Positions 27,651 through 36,634 of a stretch of DNA of 51,605 bases are shown in pieces. This DNA comes from Lachnospiraceae bacterium (lineage in GTDB: Bacteria; Bacillota; Clostridia; Lachnospirales; Lachnospiraceae), in the NCBI GenBank assembly GCA_023664345.1, contig JAMPFQ010000028.1:1-51605 (forward strand). The letters are read 5' to 3'. The position numbers were made by a program, and so were the translations under genes. The stretch's first letter is position 1, and the number at the start of each line of letters is the position of its first letter. A model generated the notes under the pieces. The model was not told the DNA's origin, made no database searches, and saw nothing but the letters and a program-made list of their open reading frames with translations.

Positions 27651-27737
27651 ATGCCGGATAGTCTTGAAGTTGCAAAAGTAGAGATCTTGAATGTTGCCGG
27701 TGTTGATATCACCGAACTGGATGAGATAAAGGAGTAG
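27651..27737 (+). CDS. 28-residue mini-ORF between yfhO and spoIVB
   Basis: The ORF encodes MPDSLEVAKVEILNVAGVDI followed by TELDEIKE, and ends in TAG. An AGGTGAT site lies a few bases upstream of the ATG. It is acidic, with alternating hydrophobic residues and no membrane segment. It is immediately followed by a very strong hairpin terminator. I recognise no family. A TTGACA at 27619-27624 lies close upstream but has no convincing -10 box. It may be a real microprotein or a coding-looking remnant. Confidence 0.4.
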   Translation: MPDSLEVAKVEILNVAGVDITELDEIKE

Positions 27738-27747
27738 TTTTTTGATC

Positions 27748-27795
27748 AGGGTGTAAAGTCTTATCGGATGATCAAGGCTTTACACCCTTTTTTTA
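27748..27795 (+). terminator. Strong terminator after the mini-ORF
   Basis: AGGGTGTAAAGTCTT (27748-27762) pairs with AAGGCTTTACACCCT (27774-27788), with one G-T pair and an 11-nt loop, followed by a T run. The right arm is repeated exactly at 27570-27584, at the 3' end of yfhO. Confidence 0.9.
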
Positions 27796-27951
27796 TGTTT
27801 TGGCCATCACCACTCTGCGACACTCTTTCAACCATTCATATGTATATGGCTCCTGTTCCATTTTTGAAAAGTATACCACAGGCAGCATGAAAAATGTAAA
27901 AGGGCACATACTACATTTTGAAAAAGTTTTGAAAGTGAGAGGTCGGATGGA

Positions 27952-29298
27952 ATGAGAAAGGGCGAAGAAGATGTGATCAAGGAACAGGCGGGATCCGATA
28001 TGGTGATCCTGCTGGAAAACTGGAAAAAAAGGGCCTTGCGCCGGAAGATATATCGATGCGCGTTAAAGACCACTCTCGCGTTAAGCTGTCTGTCGCTTCT
28101 GGGGCTGCTCTATTATAACATTGACAGCAGCATTCCTTCCGTTATCCATGTCCGCGCAGGAGAGGAGGAATCCTTTCATCTGGGGGTGCCTGCCAGAGGA
28201 GAGATCGTCAGCGTCAGCGACTCCGGCGAGAGCAATATCCCCGCGGGGGCGGTGGATATCGATCTGAGCCGAACTGTGACCTTAAAGACCGTGCAGAATG
28301 CCTCCTATGAAATGCGGGTGAAGCTGTTCGGGATCCTGCCCTTTAAGCAGGTGGGGATACAGGTCATCGAGGATCAGGAACTGATCCCCGTGGGGAGCCC
28401 CATCGGGATCTATGTGAAAACGGACGGTGTGCTGATTGTGGGCACGGGAGAATTTAAGCGGGAAGACGGAACAGAGTGCGCTCCCTGCAAGTACATTTTA
28501 AGATCCGGCGATTATATCCGCAAGGTCAACGGCCAGGTAGTGACAAAGAAAGATGATTTCATTGAAATGATAGAGGGAAGCGGCGGCGAGGAAGTCATTC
28601 TGACGCTGGAGCGGGACGGGGAACTGCTGGAACTTGCGGTAAAGCCGGAGAGGGATTCCACCGGGAAGTATAAGATCGGCGCATGGGTCAGGGACAATGC
28701 CCAGGGTGTGGGAACCATGACCTATATCGACAGTCAGGGAAATTTTGGGGCGCTGGGCCACGGCATAGCGGATGTGGACACCAGCATGCTGATGCTGATG
28801 GAGGATGGCACCCTGTATGAAACGGATATCGTGGACATCAGGAAAGGAACCACGGGGACTCCGGGAGAAATGACGGGGATGATCGTATATTCCGATGACC
28901 ACATCCTGGGAGACATTACCAGCAACAGCAGCAGGGGGATATTCGGCGTCTGCAATGAAAAAGCGCTTGCCATGGGGACGAGGGAGCCACTGCCCATAGG
29001 CCTGAAGCAGGAGATCAGGCTTGGAACGGCGCAGATCCTCTGTACGGTGGACGGCAGCGCGAAGTATTATGATATCGAAATCACCGCGCTGCACCTGGAT
29101 CATGACAACGTAAACAGAGGGATAGAGCTCAAGGTCACAGATTCCGAACTCCTGGAACTGACCGGAGGGATCGTCCAGGGGATGAGCGGCAGTCCCATCA
29201 TCCAGAACGGGAAGTTCGTGGGCGCCGTGACCCACGTGCTGGTGCAGGACAGCACCAGGGGGTATGGGATTTTTATTGAAAATATGCTGGAACATTAG
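27952..29298 (+). CDS. spoIVB: SpoIVB serine peptidase (sporulation)
   Basis: 448 residues. A single N-terminal membrane anchor (about residues 40-62) is followed by a PDZ domain (SGDYIRKVNGQVVTKKDDF, about 175-225) and an S55 peptidase domain. Catalytic His270 is in ALGHGIAD and Ser414 in GMSGSPI. In spore formers SpoIVB is secreted from the forespore and cleaves SpoIVFA, which frees SpoIVFB to activate sigma-K. Its presence indicates an endospore-forming organism. In most Clostridia spo0A follows directly; here the next DNA is an AT-rich accessory segment instead. The ribosome site (GAGAGG) is weak. Confidence 0.93.
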   Translation: MRKGEEDVIKEQAGSDMVILLENWKKRALRRKIYRCALKTTLALSCLSLLGLLYYNIDSSIPSVIHVRAGEEESFHLGVPARGEIVSVSDSGESNIPAGAVDIDLSRTVTLKTVQNASYEMRVKLFGILPFKQVGIQVIEDQELIPVGSPIGIYVKTDGVLIVGTGEFKREDGTECAPCKYILRSGDYIRKVNGQVVTKKDDFIEMIEGSGGEEVILTLERDGELLELAVKPERDSTGKYKIGAWVRDNAQGVGTMTYIDSQGNFGALGHGIADVDTSMLMLMEDGTLYETDIVDIRKGTTGTPGEMTGMIVYSDDHILGDITSNSSRGIFGVCNEKALAMGTREPLPIGLKQEIRLGTAQILCTVDGSAKYYDIEITALHLDHDNVNRGIELKVTDSELLELTGGIVQGMSGSPIIQNGKFVGAVTHVLVQDSTRGYGIFIENMLEH

Positions 29299-29480
29299 TA
29301 ATATGCGTGGCTTTGATATGGGATATTGGTATTGTTGAAAAATATTGTCCTTTTTGATTATATACTTTTTTACATGAATTTTAAGAAAGGCAAAATAGAC
29401 CACAAAAGTTGTCGTAAATGACTGCCAAAACAATGAAATTCATGGTACAATATACCCACAATAATTGTGGAGGTTCAGAT

Positions 29481-30157
29481 ATGGAAAATTTAAAAAGCAA
29501 TATTGACCATTACATGGAATTAAAAGGGATTAGGATGTATAGCCATTTACTCGTTGACATTGCTCACGAATTAGGAATTAAAGGACAAGAAGCATATAAT
29601 TTTGTAATGGTGTTAGATATCTTCACGATGAATATGGAATAAAATTGAAATGGTATCATAATCAATTTGAATTTAGAAAAGATAAAGGTATAATGTGGAT
29701 TCATTTTGAAAACTGTGTTGAGTTTGCTCGTCTTGTTGCGAGTATGAATAATACAGAACTGTTCAACGATATTTTTGACTCTTACAATATGTTTTTTACA
29801 AATGGCCATTATGCTGCAGAAGCCTCTATTTTTTGTCAAAGTGAGTATTTGGAAATAATGCTGGACAATGATGGCTTGTTCAATTCTATATTTGAAATTT
29901 CCCTTACATATCACACCATCAATCCTATAATCAATAACTGTTTAAGACATGCCTTGAAACACTTGGATAAATATAAGCATCGAGCAATGGATATATTAAA
30001 ATTTGGAATTAACTATAATAGAGGAATAGCCGATGAGATTTCTTTTAATGATTGTTATATTTGTAACGAACTTGGAGGATTAAAAAATTTTAGAAATGGA
30101 GATTATTACGATATTGTTATTTTTGTTGACGTAGAAGTAAATGATGATGAAGATTAA
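29481..30157 (+). pseudogene. Frameshifted AT-rich gene of foreign character
   Basis: The first part runs from ATG 29481 (GGAGG upstream) and encodes MENLKSNIDHYMELKGIRMY..., a start typical of small HTH-type proteins, but stops at 29642. A second frame is open from about 29600 to 30157 and reads ...NGVRYLHDEYGIKLKWYHNQ, which continues smoothly past the first stop. So one -1 shift near 29600 would join a protein of about 224 residues. The junction lies in ATTTTG, not a classical slippery site. From memory, related proteins seem longer between these two parts, so an internal deletion may also have occurred. The AT content is far above that of neighbouring genes. Function unknown. Confidence 0.55.
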
Positions 30158-30214
30158 ATTGATGGTTTAATTTTTAGAAGTAGAACAAAATTGCCGAAAA
30201 CGCATAACATAATA

Positions 30215-30243
30215 TTGACGTACGGCATAGCGTACGCTACAAT
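30215..30243 (+). promoter_or_regulatory. Promoter and operator of the Phd/YoeB operon
   Basis: TTGACG (30215-30220) and TACAAT (30238-30243) with a 17-bp spacer. The spacer contains the inverted repeat GTACG-GCATAG-CGTAC (30220-30235), a likely binding site for the antitoxin or the toxin-antitoxin complex, giving autorepression. Confidence 0.75.
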
Positions 30244-30267
30244 TAATGGAAGAAGGAGATGATGATC

Positions 30268-30519
30268 ATGTCAGCGATCAGTGTAACCAAAGCAAGGGAA
30301 AACATATACCAGTTATTGGCGGATGTTAATTACAATAGCGAACCGGTCACAATAACCAATTCAAGAGGGAAGAACGGAGTCCTTATCGGTGAGGATGACT
30401 GGAACGCCATCCAGGAGACGCTGTATCTCAATTCCATGCCAGGACTTGCGGAATCGATCATCGTGGGAGGAAACACCCCGTTTGAAGAATGTCTGCCTGA
30501 AAGTGAGGTGGAATGGTGA
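30268..30519 (+). CDS. Phd/YefM-family antitoxin
   Basis: 83 residues from ATG 30268, the ATG best spaced (9 nt) from GAAGGAG; earlier ATGs at 30259 and 30262 are too close. The N-terminus SAISVTKARENIYQLLADVN and the following PVTITNSRGKNGVLIGEDDW fit the Phd/YefM DNA-binding domain; the acidic C-terminal tail would wrap and block the toxin. Its stop codon is immediately followed by the toxin start (TGATTG). It represses its own promoter, as in other type II systems. Confidence 0.92.
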   Translation: MSAISVTKARENIYQLLADVNYNSEPVTITNSRGKNGVLIGEDDWNAIQETLYLNSMPGLAESIIVGGNTPFEECLPESEVEW

Positions 30520-30813
30520 TTGTACAGGATAGTCTATACAAAACAGGCGGCAAAAGACATCACAAGCCTTAAATCAGCCGGACTGGAAATAAAGGCAAAG
30601 GAACTTATCGAAGTCATCAGGGCTGACCCATTTCAGAAGCCCCCTGCGTATGAGCCGCTTGTAGGCAACTTGAAAGGCTTTTTCTCCCGGAGAATCAATA
30701 TCCAGCACAGGCTTGTATATCAGGTGTATGCCGGAGAATTTGAAGAAGACAGCGTAAAGTATGATGGCACAGTGAAGATAGTGCGTATGTGGTCGCACTA
30801 CGATAAAATATAG
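30520..30813 (+). CDS. YoeB/Txe-family mRNA interferase toxin
   Basis: 97 residues from a TTG codon directly after the antitoxin stop. YTKQAAKDITSLKSAGL opens the RelE fold; PLVGNLKGFFSRRINIQHRLVYQV and the C-terminal VRMWSHYDKI carry the Arg and His residues used by YoeB to cut mRNA in the ribosomal A site. The length is near the usual 85 residues plus a short loop. The gene seems intact although its neighbours on both sides are decayed, which fits a selfish or addictive module persisting in an eroding island. Confidence 0.92.
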   Translation: MYRIVYTKQAAKDITSLKSAGLEIKAKELIEVIRADPFQKPPAYEPLVGNLKGFFSRRINIQHRLVYQVYAGEFEEDSVKYDGTVKIVRMWSHYDKI

Positions 30814-30863
30814 CAATAATACCGCCAGGAATTACTAACAGAGTAAGTAAATCCGATGGCGTA

Positions 30864-31419
30864 TTGTATCATGAATATGTTTGCAGATGTAAGGGTATAA
30901 AAGATGTCAAGAAGATTTATGCTTCTACATCTGAAACAGTGTTCGGAAGTTGGACTGTATTATCAATAAAAAGAGACATATACCTGAAGAAGATAATAAG
31001 TCGCATGCATAACGGAATGATAAAGGTGATTACCGGAATAAGACGTTCAGGAAAATCATATCTTCTGTTTACTATTTTTCAAAACTACCTGAAATCAGAA
31101 GGCATTGCAGAAGACCATATGATAGCGATTGGACTGGATATGCTGGAAAATAAGAAATACAGAGATCCTTATGTCATTCTTGATTATATCACGGAGTTCA
31201 GGGGCCGTGGTGACGAGATCCATGTGTATCCAGTCAGCTTTCTGTATTCCTGACGAGGAAAAGAGAGCGCAGGAAAAAATGTCACTGATTCATGTCCATG
31301 ATTCGTTTAAGAAGATTATCATTGTGAAGGATGTCATCAGACCCTGGTATGATGATGACGGAATTTTAACAATGAGCGTCTATGACTTTCTGCTAGATGA
31401 GGATAGTCTGGAATTCTGA
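30864..31419 (+). pseudogene. Internally deleted ATPase (AAA_14/DUF4143 type)
   Basis: Residues from about 35 read KRDIYLKKIISRMHNGMIKV and then ITGIRRSGKSYLLF (Walker A), the usual start of an AAA_14/DUF4143 ATPase. After YRDPYVILDYI the frame jumps directly to TEFRGRGDEIHVYPVSF, a block that normally lies well beyond the Walker B region, and stops at 31253. The C-terminal tail (HVHDSFKKIIIVKDVIRPW..., MSVYDFLLDEDSLE) follows in another frame, ending at 31419. So one in-frame internal deletion plus a second deletion or frameshift have removed most of the roughly 400-residue protein. Confidence 0.7.
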
Positions 31420-31439
31420 ATATACTATATACAATCGCC

Positions 31440-31467
31440 AAAAAGGACTCCCGAGGGGGTCTTTTTT
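31440..31467 (+). terminator. Terminator after the ATPase remnant
   Basis: AAAAAGGACTCCC pairs with GGGGGTCTTTTTT around a GAG loop, ending in a T run. The next 195 bp (31468-31662) hold no supported gene before the recombinase. Confidence 0.75.
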
Positions 31468-31644
31468 GATGCACAGGGCCTCATATGGTATTTAGCTGCT
31501 TCGCAACATGCGGCTCGCGCGGCAAGTAGTGGAGAGGGACATTCCCCTGCTCAATTGCGCGGCTGCGGGGTGGGCAGGGGGATCATATGCTTCATGGGAG
31601 GTGGTAAAAGCCGATCATGCAGATGCTGTCTGTAGGCGCAATGA

Positions 31645-32280
<636 letters not shown>

Positions 32281-32283
32281 AAC

Positions 32284-32307
32284 GGCAAAAAAGTGTGCAT
32301 TTTTGCC
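32284..32307 (+). repeat. Left inverted site of the candidate switch
   Basis: Arms GGCAAAAA and TTTTTGCC surround the 8-bp centre AGTGTGCA. The middle dinucleotide (GT) is asymmetric and equal in both sites when the right one is read in reverse complement, as serine recombinase crossover sites require for directional inversion. There is no T-run after the stem, so it is not a standard terminator. Confidence 0.75.
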
Positions 32308-32331
32308 GAAAATCATCAGATTTCAACAGTC

Positions 32332-32360
32332 AGTATACTATTTTCCCATTTGGATGTCAA
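32332..32360 (-). promoter_or_regulatory. Leftward near-consensus promoter inside the invertible segment
   Basis: Read on the minus strand, TTGACA (32360-32355) and TATACT (32337-32332) are exactly 17 bp apart. In the present orientation it would only make RNA antisense to the recombinase 3' end; no leftward gene is present to use it. No comparable rightward promoter is visible in the segment. Confidence 0.8.
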
Positions 32361-32466
32361 CTTGAAAAGCTTTCTTTCTATATTCCGAGTTTTATTTCAA
32401 TATATTTTATACTGTTAAGCGACAATTGCGACCATAACTGTGACATAAATAGATATGCCATCCATT

Positions 32467-32490
32467 GGCAAAAATGTACACTTTTTTGCC
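32467..32490 (-). repeat. Right inverted site of the candidate switch
   Basis: Arms GGCAAAAA and TTTTTGCC surround TGTACACT. Its reverse complement differs from the left site at one base, next to the central dinucleotide. The AAGGAGGAG ribosome site begins 8 bp after it. Confidence 0.75.
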
Positions 32491-32510
32491 AAATACAAGG
32501 AGGAGAGGTT

Positions 32511-33680
32511 ATGTTTTGTGGACAATGTGGCAGTGAGTTGTCAGAAAATGACAGGTTTTGCCCGAAATGCGGGGCGGAGGTAGAATCCGTAACGGTGGGC
32601 AGGGAAAAGGCAAATGGGGAAAAAGCAAATAGGGAAAAGAAAAACAAGGCAAAGCGGGCGGGCAATTAAAAGAAGCTATTCATTGCCGGGGCAGCAGGGA
32701 CTGTTTTACTGCTTTTATTGTGTATAGTGATATATAAGTTCTTTTTGGCGAAGGAATTTACAAGTGGCTCAATTATATATGGAAGAATTGGTGGCGATCA
32801 GGTGTGTGTAATAGGGGTCAAAGAGGGCACTACAATCGCTGAGATTCCATCTAAAGTAACGCATGGCCTGAAAACATATTATGTAACGAATATACACTTA
32901 TGGGACAGTGCGAGGGATGTGCAAAAAATAGTCATACCGGATAGTGTGACAAGCATAGGAGACCTCTCATTTGCAGGCTGTCATGATAGTTTGGAAAGTA
33001 TAGAGATACCGGACAGCGTGACAGTGATAGGAGAGCGTACATTTTATGGCTGTACCGGCTTGAAAAGTATAGAGATACCGGACAGCGTGACAGTGATAGG
33101 GGAGGGTGCATTCTCCGGCTGTACCGGCTTGAAAAGTATAGAGATACCGGACAGCGTGACAGTGATCGAGAGGACGGCATTTTACAACTGTATCGGCCTG
33201 GAAAGTATAAAAATATCGGGCGGTGTGACCGTGATAGGAGAGAATGCATTTTCCGGCTGCACCAGCTTAAATAATATAGAGATACCGGACAGTGTGACAG
33301 AGATAGGTTCGAAGGCGTTTAATGGGTGCAGCAGCCTGAAAAGTATAACAATACCCGGTAGTGTGGCAGAGATAAGTTTTGAATCATTTCGTGACTGCAC
33401 CAGCCTGCAGAATGTAACGATATTGGATGGTGTTACAAAGATAGGGAAGGATGCTTTCAGAGGCTGCAGTAGTTTAGAGTTTATAATCGTGCCGGCCAGT
33501 GTCAAAGAAATACAGACTGAGGCTTTTCATGAGTGTCCCAATCTGGTGGGCGCTCAGATAGCCAGCAGCGAAACATTTGTCGATGGGTATGCATTTGATA
33601 TCACCTCAAAATTGGATAGTATCATTGTTGATCATGTTGAAATACGTCTGAGGGACTTGCGTGATGAACAGCGTCAATAA
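32511..33680 (+). pseudogene. Zinc-ribbon, TM, BspA-like leucine-rich repeat protein with premature stop
   Basis: ATG 32511 follows AAGGAGGAG by 6 nt. Residues 1-20 form a zinc ribbon (CGQC, CPKC), then comes a Lys/Glu-rich linker. Codon 53 is TAA (32667-32669), but the same frame continues: K-K-L-F-I-A-G-A-A-G, a membrane segment (about residues 57-79), then about ten 23-residue BspA-type LRR_5 repeats of the pattern SIEIPDSVTVIGEGAFSGC, ending at 33680. Read through, the protein would be about 389 residues, cytoplasmic at its N-terminus with the repeats outside. One base change (A to T in an AAA codon) explains the stop. It lies just beyond a candidate invertible promoter in the OFF orientation. 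Reinitiation after the stop is possible but has no clear ribosome site. Confidence 0.8.
33000..33480 (+). repeat. 69-bp tandem repeats encoding LRR units
   Basis: In-frame units of about 69 bp share the core GAGATACCGGACAGCGTGAC. Units near 33000-33170 are almost identical and later ones diverge, which suggests recent expansion of the first copies. Confidence 0.8.
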
Positions 33681-33782
33681 CAAAAGACAAAAATGCCAAC
33701 ATCCTGCAGGATACAGACTTGCTTTTTACGATATTCGAAATAATATCGAGGATACTCCACTTTTGGAGTGGGACTCCTATGG

Positions 33783-33809
33783 GACACTTGTTAGCAGCAG
33801 GTGTCTTTC
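33783..33809 (+). terminator. Terminator after the LRR gene
   Basis: GACACTTG (33783-33790) pairs with CAGGTGTC (33798-33805, one G-T pair), followed by TTTCT. Two further small hairpins precede it: CGATATT/AATATCG near 33730 and ACTCCA/TGGAGT near 33756. The rest of 33681-33896 holds nothing I can support. Confidence 0.6.
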
Positions 33810-33896
33810 TATATATCCAATGTACCACATGTAGGGTTTCAAGTGTTTTCTTCTGTTGGTTTATAAGAAAGCGGTTTATAATTCCTTAAAATTATT

Positions 33897-33925
33897 TTGC
33901 CATATACCCAATAGTATGATAAAAT
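33897..33925 (+). promoter_or_regulatory. Promoter upstream of regulator remnant and lipoprotein
   Basis: TTGCCA (33897-33902) and TAAAAT (33920-33925) with a 17-bp spacer. The gene it once served is mostly deleted, so it may now drive the large lipoprotein gene at 34269. Confidence 0.6.
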
Positions 33926-33973
33926 GAAATTCAGAAAAGAAACGCACAAAATATTAGGAAAAATGTAAGAGGA

Positions 33974-34296
33974 CAATATGATGACCGTGTGGAGGTAACT
34001 GCTCCTGGGATGTTGTTTTGAAGTCTGAGGCCGGAAGTTTTCGCATTAATTTATATTGTTCACCTGACAAGACAAGGGTCGGGAAAAGCAAAGAAACCAC
34101 CAAAGAAATGACCAAAGAAATCAAGCGGCTTATGAAAGATGCCCCTGCTATTCGTACGGATGAAATCGCAAAATGTTTGGGCGTTTCAGCAGAGACTGTA
34201 AGATACCGTATTAAAATTATGAAAAAAGCAGGTGAAATAGAAAGGAAAGGAGCGACGAAAAAAGGAGAATGGATAGTGATAGAAAGAGAGTCATAA
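33974..34296 (+). pseudogene. Remnant of AlbA/AAA_4-type ATP-binding regulator
   Basis: One frame at 33974-34018 reads QYDDRVEVTAPGMLF then stops, a segment typical of the middle of AlbA_2/AAA_4 'ATP-binding' regulators. The other frame, to 34296, encodes the C-terminal winged helix: IKRLMKDAPAIRTDEIAKCL, GVSAETVRYRIKIMKKAG, ending GEWIVIE. The bulk of the N-terminal domain and the stretch between these pieces are missing. The end overlaps the start of the following lipoprotein gene by 28 bp. Confidence 0.65.
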
Positions 34297-36578
34297 CATT
34301 CATCATACTGGCCGTCTCCCTCTTTCTGTTATCCGCCTGTGGCAAGGCCAGTGACAGCGATCCCTCAGATGCCGCTGCCCCCATCCCGGAAGCAGATTAC
34401 TCCTATCTTCCTCAATACACGGAACTGGGCGGCGGGGAATTTACCAGTTTTCAGGATATCCGGTTTTCAGGGGACTGCCTGTACTACAGCCAGGTCTTTT
34501 TCGATGTGGTAAACCAGAAGAATATTCCGATCCTGAAACAATATTCCCTGACAGAAGATAAGATCCTGCGGGAACGGAACATGATCAGCGAACTGGAAGA
34601 CGGCAGCAGGAGGCAGATCCTGAAATATGATGTGCTGGGAGACGGCAGTATGTATACTGTGGAATCTGTCTATTCCGGCAGTTTTAGAATGACGTTCCTG
34701 TGTTCCTATGACCCCGGCTGGAACCTGGGATGGGAACAGGATATCACGGCTGTCATGGACGGAGCGGGGCAGCAGGGACAGATTGACCGGATAACATCGG
34801 ATGCGGAGGGGCGGATATATCTTGTGTCGGGAGAGAGCATCTGCCTGTTTGACGCGGAGGGTACATATCAGGGAACGGTGGCGCTGGGGAATGCCCGGGT
34901 CTGCGGGGCGGGCACAGGCAGGGACGGAAAGGCCTATATCTGCTATCGGGAACAGCAGAGCATGGATCAGCCGGAGTATCGTCTGGCAGAAGTGGATTTT
35001 GAGGAAAAGGAACTGGGCGTCGTTTACCGGAACTTTCCCGGCGAGGGAGCGTTTGCCGCAGGCCGGGAAAATGATTTCCTGGTCAGCGGCCCGGACGGAC
35101 TGTATGGGTATGATCTTGCCGCACAGAGCGCGGAGGAACTGCTGGAGTGGGCAGGCTGCGGGATGAACGGAAATGATGTGGAAGCGGTCAGCGCGGGCAG
35201 GGATGGCGGGCTGATGGCTTTCTGTCAGGATTTCAGTTTACAGGAGAGTTCCCTCGTCAGATTGAAAAGGGTTGAAACTGCCACGCTTCCGGAGAAAGTT
35301 CAGGTCGTGATCGGCTGTCTGGGCGACAGTTATGAGCTGCAGTCAAGCGTGGCGGCTTTTAACAGGCAGAGTGACAGCTGCTATGTGTCCGTTGTAAATT
35401 ATGCCCGAAAAGAGGACGGAACGGAGATCGAACCCCAGGATGCCGTGGATGCGCTCAGTCTGGCGCTCTCCACAGGGATAGACTGCCCGGATATATTGGC
35501 GCTGGACCACATGGCGGCATATCAGATGGATATAGGCGCCATTGCAGAAAACGGGGCTTTTGCGGATCTGGCGCCTTTTCTGGAAAAAAGCAGCCTGTTG
35601 GAGCGGGAGGATTATCTGGAGAATGCGCTGGAGTGTTATCGGTATCAGGGACAGCTTGTGGGGATCCCCTGTGAGATCGTACTGAGGACCATAGTGGGCA
35701 AAGTATCGGAACTGGGGCAGGAGCCGGGCTGGACACTGGAGGAAATGACAGCCTATGCCGCCGCCCATCCGGATCAGAGGCTTTTTAACGGTGCTCTCCG
35801 AGAGGATATCCTGTACGACTGCCTGGCTTTTAACCTGGAGGGGTTCATTGACCGGGAAACAGGGCTGTGTCGTTTTGATTCGGAGGATTTCAGGGAACTG
35901 CTGGCCTTTGCGGCGGCTTTCCCGGCGGAGTATGACCTATCGGGCGACGAACGCACCACCCAAAAGATGATACAGGAAGGCGACGTCCTTTTATATGAGA
36001 CGGCGGTCAATGACTTTTACGGGATACAGGAGCATCCGGTGATGTTTGGGGAGCCTGTGGCCTATATCGGCTACCCGGCGGCGGACGGGATTGGGTGCAT
36101 TGCGGAATGCTCCGGCGCATTGGCCCTGTCGGCTCGGTCCAAAGAGCAGGAAGCTGCGTGGGGTTTTGTGGAATTTTATCTGGAAAATTCTGTGGATAAC
36201 AGGTGGAGGTCAGGCTTTTCCACCAGAAAGAGTTTTCTGGAGCAGCAGATGAAAGAGGCTGTGACCGTTTCTTATTATCTGGATGAAGAGGGAAATCCTC
36301 TTCTGGATGCGGACGGAAATCCCGTCCCCCAAAGCCTTGGCGGCGTCCGGTGGTCTTTTGAGGAGGATGAGATCACGTTCCGTACCGCCACGGAGGAGGA
36401 AGTGGACTGTGTGAGGGAACTGATCGGATCCGCCCGTCCGGTTCCGGCATCGGACGGCAGGATCCTGGATATGGTTCGGGAGGAGGCAGAGCCCTATTTT
36501 CAGGGGCAGAAGTCCGTGGAGGAAGTGTCGGACATTATACAGAGCCGCATGCAGATCTATTTGGATGAGAGACAGTGA
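34269..36578 (+). CDS. Large lipoprotein with C-terminal extracellular solute-binding domain
   Basis: 769 residues. The signal peptide ends in a lipobox (LFLLSACGKA, Cys near residue 24), so it is a membrane-anchored exported protein. Residues 40-340 look like a beta-propeller-like domain with short repeated strands (DCLYYSQVFF, GRIYLVSGESICLFD, GLYGYDLAAQ). Residues about 350-760 resemble a family 1 sugar-binding protein (VQVVIGCLGDSYELQSSVAAFNRQ, IDCPDILALDHMAAYQ). No ABC permease or ATPase is nearby. The start is uncertain: AAGGAG lies only 1-2 nt before the ATG, and the gene begins inside the 3' end of a decayed regulator. Codon use is like the core genome, unlike the AT-rich pseudogenes before it. 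Confidence 0.75.
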   Translation: MDSDRKRVITFIILAVSLFLLSACGKASDSDPSDAAAPIPEADYSYLPQYTELGGGEFTSFQDIRFSGDCLYYSQVFFDVVNQKNIPILKQYSLTEDKILRERNMISELEDGSRRQILKYDVLGDGSMYTVESVYSGSFRMTFLCSYDPGWNLGWEQDITAVMDGAGQQGQIDRITSDAEGRIYLVSGESICLFDAEGTYQGTVALGNARVCGAGTGRDGKAYICYREQQSMDQPEYRLAEVDFEEKELGVVYRNFPGEGAFAAGRENDFLVSGPDGLYGYDLAAQSAEELLEWAGCGMNGNDVEAVSAGRDGGLMAFCQDFSLQESSLVRLKRVETATLPEKVQVVIGCLGDSYELQSSVAAFNRQSDSCYVSVVNYARKEDGTEIEPQDAVDALSLALSTGIDCPDILALDHMAAYQMDIGAIAENGAFADLAPFLEKSSLLEREDYLENALECYRYQGQLVGIPCEIVLRTIVGKVSELGQEPGWTLEEMTAYAAAHPDQRLFNGALREDILYDCLAFNLEGFIDRETGLCRFDSEDFRELLAFAAAFPAEYDLSGDERTTQKMIQEGDVLLYETAVNDFYGIQEHPVMFGEPVAYIGYPAADGIGCIAECSGALALSARSKEQEAAWGFVEFYLENSVDNRWRSGFSTRKSFLEQQMKEAVTVSYYLDEEGNPLLDADGNPVPQSLGGVRWSFEEDEITFRTATEEEVDCVRELIGSARPVPASDGRILDMVREEAEPYFQGQKSVEEVSDIIQSRMQIYLDERQ

Positions 36579-36634
36579 CAAAATGGGAAATGTTTTCCCG
36601 GGCCAAAAGGAACTCCCTCATAAAATTGTAATGA

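Larger units (their letters stand above)
32284..32490. other. Candidate invertible promoter segment (OFF orientation)
   Basis: Two 24-bp sites in inverted orientation (32284-32307 and 32467-32490, 23/24 identical) enclose 159 bp. The segment is AT-rich, has no ORF, and contains a near-consensus promoter facing left, away from the downstream gene. The recombinase gene abuts the left site, and a strong AAGGAGGAG ribosome site abuts the right site. Inversion would point the promoter at the zinc-ribbon/LRR gene about 70 nt beyond its start point. Confidence 0.75.

Noticed and set aside
27828..27900. Minus-strand 22-codon ORF (MEQEPYTYEWLKECRRVVMA...) with TATACT upstream
   Set aside because: It has no ribosome binding site and only a loosely spaced -35 box; coding status cannot be supported.
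29590..29610. Programmed -1 frameshift in the AT-rich gene
   Set aside because: The junction lacks an X-XXY-YYZ slippery heptamer and a following structure; mutation is simpler.
32284..32490. The two 24-bp sites as ordinary terminators
   Set aside because: Their T residues lie inside the stem rather than after it, and the two sites are near-identical inverted copies beside a recombinase, which terminators would not need to be.
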